A stretch of 23,073 nt of DNA from JAGOME01 sp039812375 (GCA_039812375.1 JBDIAO010000045.1:1-23073), one strand, 5' to 3'; shown: positions 7,549 to 15,291, numbered from the stretch's first letter. Notes: generated by a model not told the origin, from the letters alone. Numbers and translations: made by a program.

Positions 7549-7630
7549 GGGCTCATGGCAGGCACCCTGCCAAGGACCACTGACAGCCACCCCGGGGGCG
7601 ATCGGTCCGGGTCAGGCCCCCCGGCCAGGT

Positions 7631-7672
7631 CAGTTCGGCCACGTCAGTTTGGCTACGCCAGTTCGGCTACAT
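7631..7672. repeat. 14-bp tandem repeat, 3 copies, in the lexA leader
   Basis: Three 14-bp units (7631-7644, 7645-7658, 7659-7672), consensus CAGTTCGGCTACGT, end two bases before the GAGGAG Shine-Dalgarno of lexA. Each unit carries a GTTCG-like core resembling half an SOS box; the middle one reads GTTTG. The position is inside the untranslated leader. Confidence 0.85.
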
Positions 7673-7685
7673 CGAGGAGATCACG

Positions 7686-8432
7686 ATGGTCCAGCAGAAG
7701 TCCCCGCAGCAGGATGCGAACGTCCGCGACCTGCCGCGACGGGACGCGGACGGCAAGACCCTCACCATGCGTCAGCGCCGGGTTCTCGAGGTCATCCGCG
7801 CCTCCATCGCCGAGCGCGGATACCCGCCGAGCATGCGCGAGATCGGCGAGGAGGTCGGCCTGTCCTCGCCGAGTTCGGTGCAGCACCAGCTCATGTCCCT
7901 GGAACGCAAGGGCTACCTCCGCCGTGATCCACACCGTCCCCGCACGATCGAGGTCGTCTCGCCCGACTCGCCGGGTTCACTACGGGGCTACCGAGGTGGT
8001 GCCGACCCGGACGACATCAACGCCTTCGATGTGACTGGGATCGGCGACGCGAAGCCCGAGGCGTCCTACGTCCCGGTCGTGGGCCGCATCGCAGCAGGGG
8101 TCCCGCTGACTGCGGAGGAGGCTATCGAGGACGTCTTCCCACTGCCCAAGCAGATCGTCGGTGAGGGAACGCTCTTCCTGCTCAAGGTCGCTGGAGACTC
8201 GATGATCGACGCCGCGATCTGCGACGGCGACTGGGTCGTGGTACGCCAGCAGCCCGTTGCCGACAACGGTGACATCGTCGCAGCGATGCTCGACGGCGAG
8301 GCCACGGTCAAGACCTATCTCCACCGGCACTTCAAGACGTGGTTGCTGCCGGCCAACGAGGCCTACGACCCCATCGATGGCGACGCGGCGACGATCCTAG
8401 GCAAGGTCGTCGCGGTTCTGCGCCGCATCTGA
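7686..8432 (+). CDS. lexA: SOS repressor LexA
   Basis: 248 codons, ATG with GAGGAG 7 nt upstream. The winged HTH spans about residues 27-88 (MRQRRVLEVIRASIAERG ... VQHQLMSLERKGYL). A linker follows, then the S24 autoprotease domain (about 128-248). The cleavage bond is A137-G138 (VGRIAAGVPL), with nucleophile S172 (AGDSMI) and general base K209 (EATVKTY). RecA on single-stranded DNA triggers self-cleavage and frees the SOS genes. It is divergent from the LysM gene, with LexA boxes over both promoters. The N-terminal extension is typical of actinobacterial LexA. Confidence 0.98.
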   Translation: MVQQKSPQQDANVRDLPRRDADGKTLTMRQRRVLEVIRASIAERGYPPSMREIGEEVGLSSPSSVQHQLMSLERKGYLRRDPHRPRTIEVVSPDSPGSLRGYRGGADPDDINAFDVTGIGDAKPEASYVPVVGRIAAGVPLTAEEAIEDVFPLPKQIVGEGTLFLLKVAGDSMIDAAICDGDWVVVRQQPVADNGDIVAAMLDGEATVKTYLHRHFKTWLLPANEAYDPIDGDAATILGKVVAVLRRI

Positions 8433-8460
8433 TCGCCTCCGGGCATCTGACCGCCTCCGG
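8425..8460. repeat. 18-bp tandem duplication across the lexA stop
   Basis: The 18-bp unit GCATCTGATCGCCTCCGG (8425-8442) is followed at once by a second copy with one change (8443-8460). The first copy contains the lexA stop codon, so the second adds a non-coding TGA copy and leaves LexA unchanged. Confidence 0.9.
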
Positions 8461-8481
8461 GCCCCGCGACGCCACTTCTCC

Positions 8482-9360
8482 TCAACGAACGGAGTGCCCC
8501 GCGCGCACCAGTCCGTCGGCCAGTTGCGACAGGGTGGCTCCCAGTGGCGCATCGACGTGCAAGAGCCCGAAGGGGTCGGCCCGGGTTGGGCCTTTGGTGA
8601 GGATGGCCACCGGTATGCCGCGTGCCACCGCCCGGCGGACGAACCGCAAGCCGCTCATCACCTGCAGTGAGGAGCCCAGGACCAGGAGCGCTGGGGCGGT
8701 GTCGGTGAGCTGGAAGCAGTGCGCGACCCGTTCTTTGGGGACGGAGCCTCCAAAGAACACGACATCCGGCTTCACCCAGTCGGAGGCGCACCGTGGACAC
8801 ACCGGTTGGACGAACTGCGTGACCAGATCGTCGTGCAGGACGATGTCCCCGTCCGGGCGGATCTGGCTCGACACCTGCGACCCGTCCGGGGCCACACCGG
8901 TGGCCAGGTCGGCGAACCCCGGGTTGAGCCGGGACATCTGCTCCTGGAGCCAATCACGGTCGATCCGCATCTGGCACTCGAGGCATACGACGACGGACAG
9001 CGAGCCGTGCAACTCCACGACATCCCGCGACCTCGCACGCTGATGCAGCCCGTCGACGTTCTGGGTGATCACTGCGCCCAGGTGCCCTGAGCGCTGCAGT
9101 GCGCTCACCGCACGATGTCCGGCGTTCGGCTCGGCCATCCGAAACCGCGCCCACCCGATATGGCTGCGGGCCCAATACCGTTGCCGGGCCTCGCCGCTAC
9201 CGACGAACTCGCCGTGCGACATCGGGGTGACCTTCCGGCGGCCGTCCGGACCTCGATAGTCCGGGATTCCCGACTCGGTGGAGATCCCGGCGCCACTGAG
9301 GACGAGAGTTCCTGGATGTTCTGCGAGCAGCGTCCCCAGACGGGACAGGTCGGCGTCCAC
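8482..9360 (-). CDS. Sir2-family NAD-dependent protein deacylase
   Basis: 292 codons, GTG start without a Shine-Dalgarno but with a -10 TAATCT 6 nt upstream, so a leaderless start. It carries the sirtuin motifs: GAGIS (23-27) and GIPDYRG for NAD binding, TQNVDGLH (99-106), the catalytic H118 in LHGS, and a zinc module with C126/C129 and C188/C191. The zinc insertion between the Cys pairs is long (about 58 residues). It removes acyl groups from lysines, consuming NAD+ and releasing nicotinamide and O-acyl-ADP-ribose. The sequence resembles the SIRT4-like class II group (GSGEARQRYW segment), so the acyl specificity may not be acetyl. It is divergent from a LysR gene, with overlapping promoters. 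Confidence 0.94.
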   Translation of the reverse strand: MDADLSRLGTLLAEHPGTLVLSGAGISTESGIPDYRGPDGRRKVTPMSHGEFVGSGEARQRYWARSHIGWARFRMAEPNAGHRAVSALQRSGHLGAVITQNVDGLHQRARSRDVVELHGSLSVVVCLECQMRIDRDWLQEQMSRLNPGFADLATGVAPDGSQVSSQIRPDGDIVLHDDLVTQFVQPVCPRCASDWVKPDVVFFGGSVPKERVAHCFQLTDTAPALLVLGSSLQVMSGLRFVRRAVARGIPVAILTKGPTRADPFGLLHVDAPLGATLSQLADGLVRAGHSVR

Positions 9361-9382
9361 GGGTCCAGATTATGCTCGGCCG
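9361..9382. promoter_or_regulatory. overlapping divergent leaderless promoters (sirtuin / LysR)
   Basis: The whole space between the two start codons is 22 bp. Minus strand: -10 TAATCT (9372-9367), then 6 nt, then GTG (9360). Plus strand: -10 TATGCT (9371-9376), then 6 nt, then ATG (9383). The two -10 elements share positions 9371-9372, so polymerase can open only one at a time. Both mRNAs would begin at the start codon, and each -35 lies inside the opposite gene. Confidence 0.7.
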
Positions 9383-10303
9383 ATGATCGACGTCGCCGGG
9401 CTGCGGGTCATGCGCGCTATCGCCGAGGAGGGCAGCTTCACGGCAGCCGCCATTTCCTTGGGGTATTCCCAGCCCGCGATCAGCCAGATGGTGCGCCGAC
9501 TGGAGCAGCGCACCGGTACCGTCCTCGTCGAGCGCGTCGGCCGCTCGGTTCGTCTCACCGAGGCTGGCGCGGCACTGGCCCGACATGCCGGACCAGTCAT
9601 GGCAGCCCTCGATGCCGCAGAGGAGGAGGTCGCGGCGATCGTCGGGCTCCGGACCGGCCGTGTGCGCCTGATGGCGTTCCCGTCGGCCTCGGCGACATTG
9701 GTTCCCAAGGCTCTCGCGGCCGTCAAGCGTGACCATCCCGGGGTCCAGATCACTTTCACCGAGGCTGAGCCACCTGAGTCCCTCGCCGCGCTGCGCGCCG
9801 GCGAGGTGGACCTAGCCGTTGCCTTCACCTACGAAGGTACCGACCTGGGACGAGGTGAGGAGGACCTCGACGGCTTCGTCACCACGGTCCTGCTCGATGA
9901 CGAGGTACGTCTGGCCGTCCCCTTGAGCCATCCGCTGGCCAGCACCGCCTCCGCGGACCTGGCCGATCTCGCCGATGAGACCTGGATCGCCGGCTGCCCG
10001 CGATGTCGAGGCCACCTCCTCCAGCTGTGCACCACCTCCGGTTTCACCCCACACATCACCTTTGAGACCGAGGACTATGTCGCCGTCATGGGCCTGATCG
10101 CCGAGGGGCTCGGTGTCGCCGTCATCCCCGACCTGATCCTCGACACCGTGCATCACCCGGACGTCGTCGCCTTGCCGCTGCGCCCACAGTCACGCCGATG
10201 CATCCAGGCCGTGACGACCCCGGATCTGCAACGCGTCCCGGCGGTCGCAGCGACCCTGGCTGCGCTCACCGCGAGCGCCGCGGCGCGCTGCCGTGCTCGC
10301 TGA
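9383..10303 (+). CDS. LysR-family transcriptional regulator
   Basis: 306 codons, ATG placed exactly 6 nt after a TATGCT -10 and giving the usual LysR N-terminus (MIDVAGLRVMRAIAEEGSF). The winged HTH spans about residues 1-60 (TAAAISLGYSQPAISQMVRRLE), followed by a linker helix and a periplasmic-binding-protein-like effector domain (about 87-295). The effector domain has an unusual GCPRCRGHLLQLC stretch whose cysteines could sense redox state or bind metal (inference). LysR regulators usually control a divergent gene, here the sirtuin. Its 3' end overlaps the end of comEC on the other strand by 38 bp. Confidence 0.94.
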   Translation: MIDVAGLRVMRAIAEEGSFTAAAISLGYSQPAISQMVRRLEQRTGTVLVERVGRSVRLTEAGAALARHAGPVMAALDAAEEEVAAIVGLRTGRVRLMAFPSASATLVPKALAAVKRDHPGVQITFTEAEPPESLAALRAGEVDLAVAFTYEGTDLGRGEEDLDGFVTTVLLDDEVRLAVPLSHPLASTASADLADLADETWIAGCPRCRGHLLQLCTTSGFTPHITFETEDYVAVMGLIAEGLGVAVIPDLILDTVHHPDVVALPLRPQSRRCIQAVTTPDLQRVPAVAATLAALTASAAARCRAR

Positions 10304-12752
10304 CCAGGACAAGGCCGTCCGGGCCGGCCACGAGCGCAATGTCCCCCTCCTCGTCGGTGCGGTGCACCGCATACCCGTTCCGCTGGTATGCCGTCAGGTG
10401 CGCTGCAGTGGGATGGCCGTAGTCGTTGCGCCCCACACTGACGACCGCCCACTGCGCACGGATGCGTTCGACGAGCCCGGGGTCGAGGTTCGCCGAACCG
10501 TGGTGGTTGGTGCGCACGGCGTCGACCTGGTCGACCCAGGCGCTCAGCTGCGGGTCCCGACGAATCCGCAGCAGCAAGTCCCGCGCGCCCTCCCGTTCCA
10601 GGTCGGCCAGGACGAGGATCGATGCGGGGCCAACCTCGGCCGCGATCGCCAGGGAGTTGTTGTTGGGCAGTGACCCCGCACTGATCAGTCGGGCCGGTGA
10701 GAGCACCCGGGCCGTGACGTCGCCCACGCTGACGGTATCCCCGGCGCGCAGCACGCCTATTGGTATGCCGCGCTCACCGACCCAGCGGGCCACCTGCTCA
10801 ACCTGCACACGAGGCTCGGTGTAGGGCGTGGCCAGGACCTGGGTGACGTCAGCGGTGGACAGCACACCGGGGAGCCCGTCGACGTGGTCGGCGTGGTAAT
10901 GAGTGAGCACTGCCAGGGGCACCGCACGCACCCCCAGGCGGCGTAGGCACCCCCGGACCAGCTCCGGTTCTGGACCTGTGTCGATGACCACCGCTGCATC
11001 TGCAGCAGCCCTCAGCACGGTTGCGTCCCCCTCCCCCACGTCACAGAAGACAACGACCCAATTCTGTGGGGGCCAGGTGAGAACCGACGTCGGGGTCAGC
11101 ACCGAGGCGGTGAGGCCGAGCACCCACACGGCAGCCACCGGGCGGCGCTGGCACTGGTATGCCGCCCATGGGGCGATCAGGACCCCAGCCACGGTTGCGG
11201 CCGCCAGGAGCAGTGCACCGAAGAGCCCGCCACGCCACGGGATGGTGCCTGCGGGCACGGACTCCAGGTGGCGAGCCACCGCAGCCACCGCCAGCGCCGG
11301 CAGCCCTGCTGCCCAGGCCAGAGCACCGCCGACCCCGGGTAGGACCGGTGCCACGAGCGCGACCGCCACGCCAGCGATGGTGGCGGGTCCGACGAAGGGT
11401 GCCGCGAGCAGGTTGGCGAGCACCCCGACGAGCGAGACCGACTCCTGCAGGACGACGATGACCGGGGCACACATGAGTTGAGCAGCGACCGGAACAACGA
11501 GCAGCGGACCAAAGCCGGACAGACGTCGTGGCAGCCATCCCGACACGACGGCCCCCCATGGACGGACGAACACGAGCAGGCCGACGGTGGCCAGGGTGGA
11601 CAGTGCGAAGCCATAGGAGCGCGCGAGCCACGGGTCCAGAAGCAGGAGCACCATGACTGCGCTGGCCAGGACCGCCGGCCCGGTCGTCCTGCCACGGCGG
11701 GAGAGTCCGATCAGCCCGATCGCACCCATCGTGGCCGCGCGCAGCACGCTGGGGTCGGGGCGAGCCAGGACGACGAATCCGGCGAGAGCGAGAGCGGCGA
11801 GCGGCATTCGCAAACGGCGGCGCACGCCGAGCAGGCTGCAGCACCCCAGCACCAGGGTGAGCACGACGCTGACGTTGGACCCGCTCACCGCGGTCAGGTG
11901 GGTCAGGCCGGTGGTCCGCATAGCCTCGGTGAGGTCCGGCGGGGTCTGGGTGGTGTCCCCGATAACTAGGCCCGGGACCAGGCCGCGGGCATCGGGGGGC
12001 AACCCGGCGGTTGCCTGTCGAAGCGCCCGCCGTAGTGTCTCGGCAGTTGCCGCGACGAGACCGGGGGATGCGACCTCCTCGATGGGCCCGGCCACGGTGA
12101 GTACCGCGACGTCGCCGCTGCCCGGTGGCGCAGGCCCCAGCCGACCGGGCACCGAGACCGTGCCGTGCCAGCGCAGATCACGCACGGCACTGCCGCCACT
12201 GAGCCGGACCGGTCCGTGTGCCGGACCGGTCCGGCCCCGTCCGGTGATCTCGATCGCGTCGATCCGGGAGGTCCAACGCTGCGCAGCTCCCCGTTCATCG
12301 ACGCGGCTGAGGCGTGGCGCAGGGTCCGTGACGACAGTGCCTCGCAACGTCACCACGGCTCGTTCGTCCCGCAGGTCTGTCAGTGGGCCGGCGCCGCGAC
12401 GCGCCGTCTCGCTCACGGCACCGGCGAGGAGTAGGGCAGCCAGCAGCGCTGCGAGGCATCCGGCCCGCGCCAGGGCAGAGGTGCGCGCACGATCGACCCG
12501 GGTCAAGGGTGCAGCTCCGGCCGCCAGCGCCACCGCGCCGACCAGGCACCACAGCTGCCCCGTGACCGGCCTGGACACCACGACAGCCAACACTGCCCAT
12601 GCCGTGAGGGCGGGCAGCAGGAGACGCAGGTCGAGCGGGTGGCTTGCCCCTGTCGGGTCGCTCACTGTGAGCCGGGCGAGTCGGGCCCGAACCCGGCGCC
12701 GCAGGCCATTGGCCGCTCCAGCCAGGATGGCTGTGGACCGCCCCCGGGTCAC
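10266..12752 (-). CDS. comEC: DNA-uptake channel ComEC/Rec2
   Basis: 828 codons, GTG start overlapping the comEA stop as GTGA, so translation is coupled. N-terminal membrane helices and an OB-like DUF4131 region are followed by the multi-helix Competence domain (motif TGLTHLTAVSGSNVSVV) and a C-terminal metallo-beta-lactamase domain. The latter begins with H618 in HYHADHVDG, with further motifs LVLADLE and TNHHGS, which implies nuclease or metal function. ComEC carries single-stranded DNA across the membrane during transformation. In many actinobacteria holA follows comEC; here a convergent LysR gene follows and overlaps it instead. The set is intact, so natural competence is plausible but unproven. 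Confidence 0.96.
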   Translation of the reverse strand: MTRGRSTAILAGAANGLRRRVRARLARLTVSDPTGASHPLDLRLLLPALTAWAVLAVVVSRPVTGQLWCLVGAVALAAGAAPLTRVDRARTSALARAGCLAALLAALLLAGAVSETARRGAGPLTDLRDERAVVTLRGTVVTDPAPRLSRVDERGAAQRWTSRIDAIEITGRGRTGPAHGPVRLSGGSAVRDLRWHGTVSVPGRLGPAPPGSGDVAVLTVAGPIEEVASPGLVAATAETLRRALRQATAGLPPDARGLVPGLVIGDTTQTPPDLTEAMRTTGLTHLTAVSGSNVSVVLTLVLGCCSLLGVRRRLRMPLAALALAGFVVLARPDPSVLRAATMGAIGLIGLSRRGRTTGPAVLASAVMVLLLLDPWLARSYGFALSTLATVGLLVFVRPWGAVVSGWLPRRLSGFGPLLVVPVAAQLMCAPVIVVLQESVSLVGVLANLLAAPFVGPATIAGVAVALVAPVLPGVGGALAWAAGLPALAVAAVARHLESVPAGTIPWRGGLFGALLLAAATVAGVLIAPWAAYQCQRRPVAAVWVLGLTASVLTPTSVLTWPPQNWVVVFCDVGEGDATVLRAAADAAVVIDTGPEPELVRGCLRRLGVRAVPLAVLTHYHADHVDGLPGVLSTADVTQVLATPYTEPRVQVEQVARWVGERGIPIGVLRAGDTVSVGDVTARVLSPARLISAGSLPNNNSLAIAAEVGPASILVLADLEREGARDLLLRIRRDPQLSAWVDQVDAVRTNHHGSANLDPGLVERIRAQWAVVSVGRNDYGHPTAAHLTAYQRNGYAVHRTDEEGDIALVAGPDGLVLVSEHGSAPRRSR

Positions 12753-13675
12753 ACGGTGACCTTGGGTCGGAGCTGCTCGAGCATGCGCTGCCCGATCCCG
12801 GAGACCTCCGCGAGCTCGTCGACGCTGGTGAACCGTCCATGTGCGACCCGCCAGTCGAGGATCCGCTGGGCCAGGACCGGACCAACTCCGGGCAGAGTGT
12901 CAAGGGCAGCTAGGTCCGCGGTGTTGAGGTTCACCAGCGCGCTGGAGCCCCCGGTGGTGCCACCACCGGTCCCGGCGACGACGGAAGCCGGAGGCGCCTG
13001 CTCCCCTGGTGCCGGAATCCGGACTTGCTCACCGTCGACGAGTACCCGCGCAAGGTTCACGGCCGCTACCTCAGCCCCGGGCAGAGCCCCACCGGCCGCG
13101 GTGAGCGCGTCGATGACCCGAGAGCCGGCCGGCAGGTGGAGAACTCCCGGATGGGTCACCTGCCCGACGATGTCGACGATGACGCCCGAGCCTGCCGTCG
13201 CGGGAACCTCTCCAGGGCCAACTGTGGGGCTCGCGCGGGGGGTCAGCTTCACCGACAGTGCAGTGGATCCCGGCTCAGGACCTGTCCGACTGCTCGCCCA
13301 GAGCACTCGCACCCCGAGAATGGCGGTCACGGTCACCAGCACTCCGAGTACCCCAAGGAGGGCACCGGCGCTGACCGACCACCGGGAGCGCCGCAACACT
13401 GTCGGCACGGTGAACAGTCGTGACGGTGGGGGGCCGGGGCGACGGTGTCGACCCTCGCATCCAGCAGCAGGCACCTCAGCGGGTTTCGCAGCACGTCTCT
13501 CAGCAGGCGCCCCAACGTCAGGCCCCGGATCATCGGCCTCGCCGGCATCGACCTCTCCGGCATCGACCACGCCGGCATCGACCTCTCCGGCATCGGCCGC
13601 GGACAACCCCTGGTGGCGGGTCAGCACCGTCCACACCCGTGGGGAGAGGGACGGCGAGGCGCGACGAAGCGGCAT
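12749..13675 (-). CDS. comEA: competence DNA receptor ComEA
   Basis: 308 codons, ATG start with no Shine-Dalgarno; a TAGCCT -10 lies 8 nt upstream. The cytoplasmic N-terminal part (1-95) is basic and contains a DAGEV-type repeat (28-47). One membrane helix follows (about 102-127), then an SLBB domain (about 164-225, VDIVGQVTHPGVLHLPAG) and a C-terminal helix-hairpin-helix pair (248-308; LNTADLAALDTLPGVGP and VSGIGQRMLEQL) that binds double-stranded DNA outside the membrane. ComEA hands DNA to ComEC, the next gene. The long N-terminal tail is unusual; a shorter start is possible but no better site is seen. Confidence 0.94.
   Translation of the reverse strand: MPLRRASPSLSPRVWTVLTRHQGLSAADAGEVDAGVVDAGEVDAGEADDPGPDVGAPAERRAAKPAEVPAAGCEGRHRRPGPPPSRLFTVPTVLRRSRWSVSAGALLGVLGVLVTVTAILGVRVLWASSRTGPEPGSTALSVKLTPRASPTVGPGEVPATAGSGVIVDIVGQVTHPGVLHLPAGSRVIDALTAAGGALPGAEVAAVNLARVLVDGEQVRIPAPGEQAPPASVVAGTGGGTTGGSSALVNLNTADLAALDTLPGVGPVLAQRILDWRVAHGRFTSVDELAEVSGIGQRMLEQLRPKVTV
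13541..13600. repeat. 15-bp tandem repeat, 4 copies, in comEA
   Basis: Four 15-bp units (13541-13555, 13556-13570, 13571-13585, 13586-13600) alternate in form, so the array is also two 30-bp units. In frame they encode DAGEV-like pentapeptides in the cytoplasmic tail of ComEA. Copy changes would keep the frame. Confidence 0.88.
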
Positions 13676-13683
13676 ACCGGGCG

Positions 13684-13701
13684 AGGCTAGGGAACCTAGC
13701 C
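13684..13701 (-). promoter_or_regulatory. palindrome over a near-leaderless comEA -10
   Basis: GGCTAGGGAACCTAGCC (13685-13701) is a perfect 7-bp inverted repeat around GAA. Read on the minus strand it covers a TANNNT element, TAGCCT (13689-13684), that ends 8 nt before the comEA ATG. Either an operator on a comEA promoter or an RNA hairpin near the start is possible. Confidence 0.5.
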
Positions 13702-13706
13702 CCAGC

Positions 13707-13723
13707 CCAGGAGCCGCTCCTGG
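13707..13723 (-). terminator. short stem-loop between plsY and comEA
   Basis: CCAGGAG-CCG-CTCCTGG is a perfect 7-bp stem with a 3-base loop, 46 bases past the plsY stop and just upstream of the comEA palindrome. It has no T-run. It may partly terminate the plsY transcript or be part of the comEA control region. Confidence 0.4.
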
Positions 13724-13769
13724 ACCCTGTGGACTGTGAGGGACCCGGGCCGCGACCTGTGGACCGAGA

Positions 13770-14384
13770 TCAGTGACGTCGCCGCGCGAGTGCTTCGACG
13801 AGGTTGCGCCGGTGCCGGGTCAGAACGAGCACACCCACGCTGACCAACCACCAGCCGAGTTCTGGTGGCCCCAGCCACTGCGGCAGGACGCCGACGAGCG
13901 TGAGAACCCCTGCGGTGACGAGCCACAGACAGACCAGGATCGAGGCCTCACCGACGCGGCGGGTCCATCCGAAACCGCCGGCGAAGACCACGAGCGAGGC
14001 CAGGGCGACCCACGGGGTGAGAGCAAGCAGCGCCCCGAACGTCGTCGCCACCCCCTTGCCACCACGTCCGCGCAGGAACGGGCTGAACATATGACCAAGA
14101 ACGACGGCACCACCACCGAGCATCGCCGCGGCGAAACCGAGGGACCTCAGCACCAGCCACACGGGTAGCCATCCCTTGAGGATGTCGAGGAGACCGACGA
14201 GAACACCCCAGCGCAGGCCGAGGACCCGCCCCGCGTTGGTCGCACCCGGGTTGCCTGAGCCGGCACCGCGCAGGTCCCGGCCCAGCAGCCGGGCTAGCAC
14301 CATCGCCGGGTTCGCCGCACCGACGAGGAAGCATCCGGCCGCCAGGAGCGCCATGGTGCCCACGGACCCCGCACTCCAGCTCAT
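13770..14384 (-). CDS. plsY: acyl-phosphate glycerol-3-phosphate acyltransferase PlsY
   Basis: 204 codons. I chose ATG at 14384 because it overlaps the degV stop as ATGA; a GTG at 14423 is an alternative with no better Shine-Dalgarno. It is an integral membrane protein with about five to six helices. The PlsY motifs are present: GSGNPGATNAGRVLG (near residues 42-57) and GHMFSPFLRGRGGKGVAT (near 98-115), which bind glycerol phosphate and acyl phosphate. It moves an acyl group from acyl phosphate to glycerol-3-phosphate, making lysophosphatidate, the first step of phospholipid synthesis. Its coupling to a DegV (fatty-acid-binding) gene is functionally sensible. The first motif starts at ANPAM rather than the usual SxPxG form. 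Confidence 0.9.
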   Translation of the reverse strand: MSWSAGSVGTMALLAAGCFLVGAANPAMVLARLLGRDLRGAGSGNPGATNAGRVLGLRWGVLVGLLDILKGWLPVWLVLRSLGFAAAMLGGGAVVLGHMFSPFLRGRGGKGVATTFGALLALTPWVALASLVVFAGGFGWTRRVGEASILVCLWLVTAGVLTLVGVLPQWLGPPELGWWLVSVGVLVLTRHRRNLVEALARRRH

Positions 14385-15280
14385 CCGGGCGAGCGGTTGG
14401 GCCCGACCGGGGCGCGGGGCCACACCGAGACGTGGGGCACGACGGCGACTGCGAGGGTGCCCGGACCCACGTGTGCCCCGACAACCGCTCCGAGCTCGAC
14501 GACCCCGATCCGTTGCCGACCACCGAGCCGTTGCGACAGCCGATCAGCGAGCGTATCGGCCCGCTGAGCAGCGTCGAGGTGGTGGACGACGACGTCGGCA
14601 CCATCAGCAGCTTGCTCGATGGCGTCCACAGCGAGCTCTTCCAGACGCCCGATGGCCCGGCTCGCGGTTCGCACCTTCTCCAGGGCGACGATGTGCCCGT
14701 CGACGAGACCGAGGATGGGTTTGATCGCCAGGGCCGATCCGAGCAGGGCACTCGCCTTGCCGATCCGCCCTCCGCGCCGCAGGTACTCCAAGGTGTCGAC
14801 GTAGAAGAAGCACGCGGCGCCGGCGCACCGCTGCTCCACGACACCGGCCACCTCGTCGAGGTCGGCCCCGCCGGCAGCGGCCTTCACGCCGGCGAGGACG
14901 GCATACGCCATCGCACCACCAAGGACGCGGGAATCGACGACCCGCACCGGCACGTCCGCTTGGGCCGCGGCCAGCTGCGCCGAGCCGATGGTGCTCGACA
15001 TGTCCGCGGAGATGTGCACCGAGACGATCCCACTGGCCCCATCAGCGACAGCGTCGGCATACACGTCGGCGAAGGCCTGTGGGGAGGGCCGCGACGTGGA
15101 CACCGGGGTGAAGGAGCGCAACGCCTCGGCGACCTGCGCCGGGGTGACGTCGACGCCCTCGCTGAACTCCTGGCCGCCGATCACGACGTGGAGCGGGACG
15201 ACACCGATCCGATGCGCGGCTCTCTCCTTCGCGCTCAGGTATGCCGTGGAGTCGGTGACGAGGGCGATGGGCACCACCAC
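14381..15280 (-). CDS. DegV-family fatty-acid-binding protein
   Basis: 299 codons. The start is one of three successive GTG codons (15280, 15277, 15274); no strong Shine-Dalgarno separates them. The two-domain DegV fold is shown by IALVTDSTAYL (4-14), the TSRPSP motif (near 62-67), ISADMSSTIGSA and the VDTLEYLRRGGRIGK motif. The family (FakB in Gram-positives) holds a fatty acid in a cleft for phosphorylation by FakA, giving acyl phosphate, the substrate of PlsY encoded by the next, overlapping gene. No FakA gene is in view. The last 20 residues are Pro-rich and poorly conserved. Confidence 0.93.
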   Translation of the reverse strand: MVVPIALVTDSTAYLSAKERAAHRIGVVPLHVVIGGQEFSEGVDVTPAQVAEALRSFTPVSTSRPSPQAFADVYADAVADGASGIVSVHISADMSSTIGSAQLAAAQADVPVRVVDSRVLGGAMAYAVLAGVKAAAGGADLDEVAGVVEQRCAGAACFFYVDTLEYLRRGGRIGKASALLGSALAIKPILGLVDGHIVALEKVRTASRAIGRLEELAVDAIEQAADGADVVVHHLDAAQRADTLADRLSQRLGGRQRIGVVELGAVVGAHVGPGTLAVAVVPHVSVWPRAPVGPNRSPG

Positions 15281-15291
15281 AGGCTAGTGCC

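Noticed and set aside
7417..7590. Longer LysM protein starting at 7590.
   Set aside because: The extra 58 codons cover the SOS boxes and lexA promoter and contain an unlikely Cys/Arg-rich stretch.
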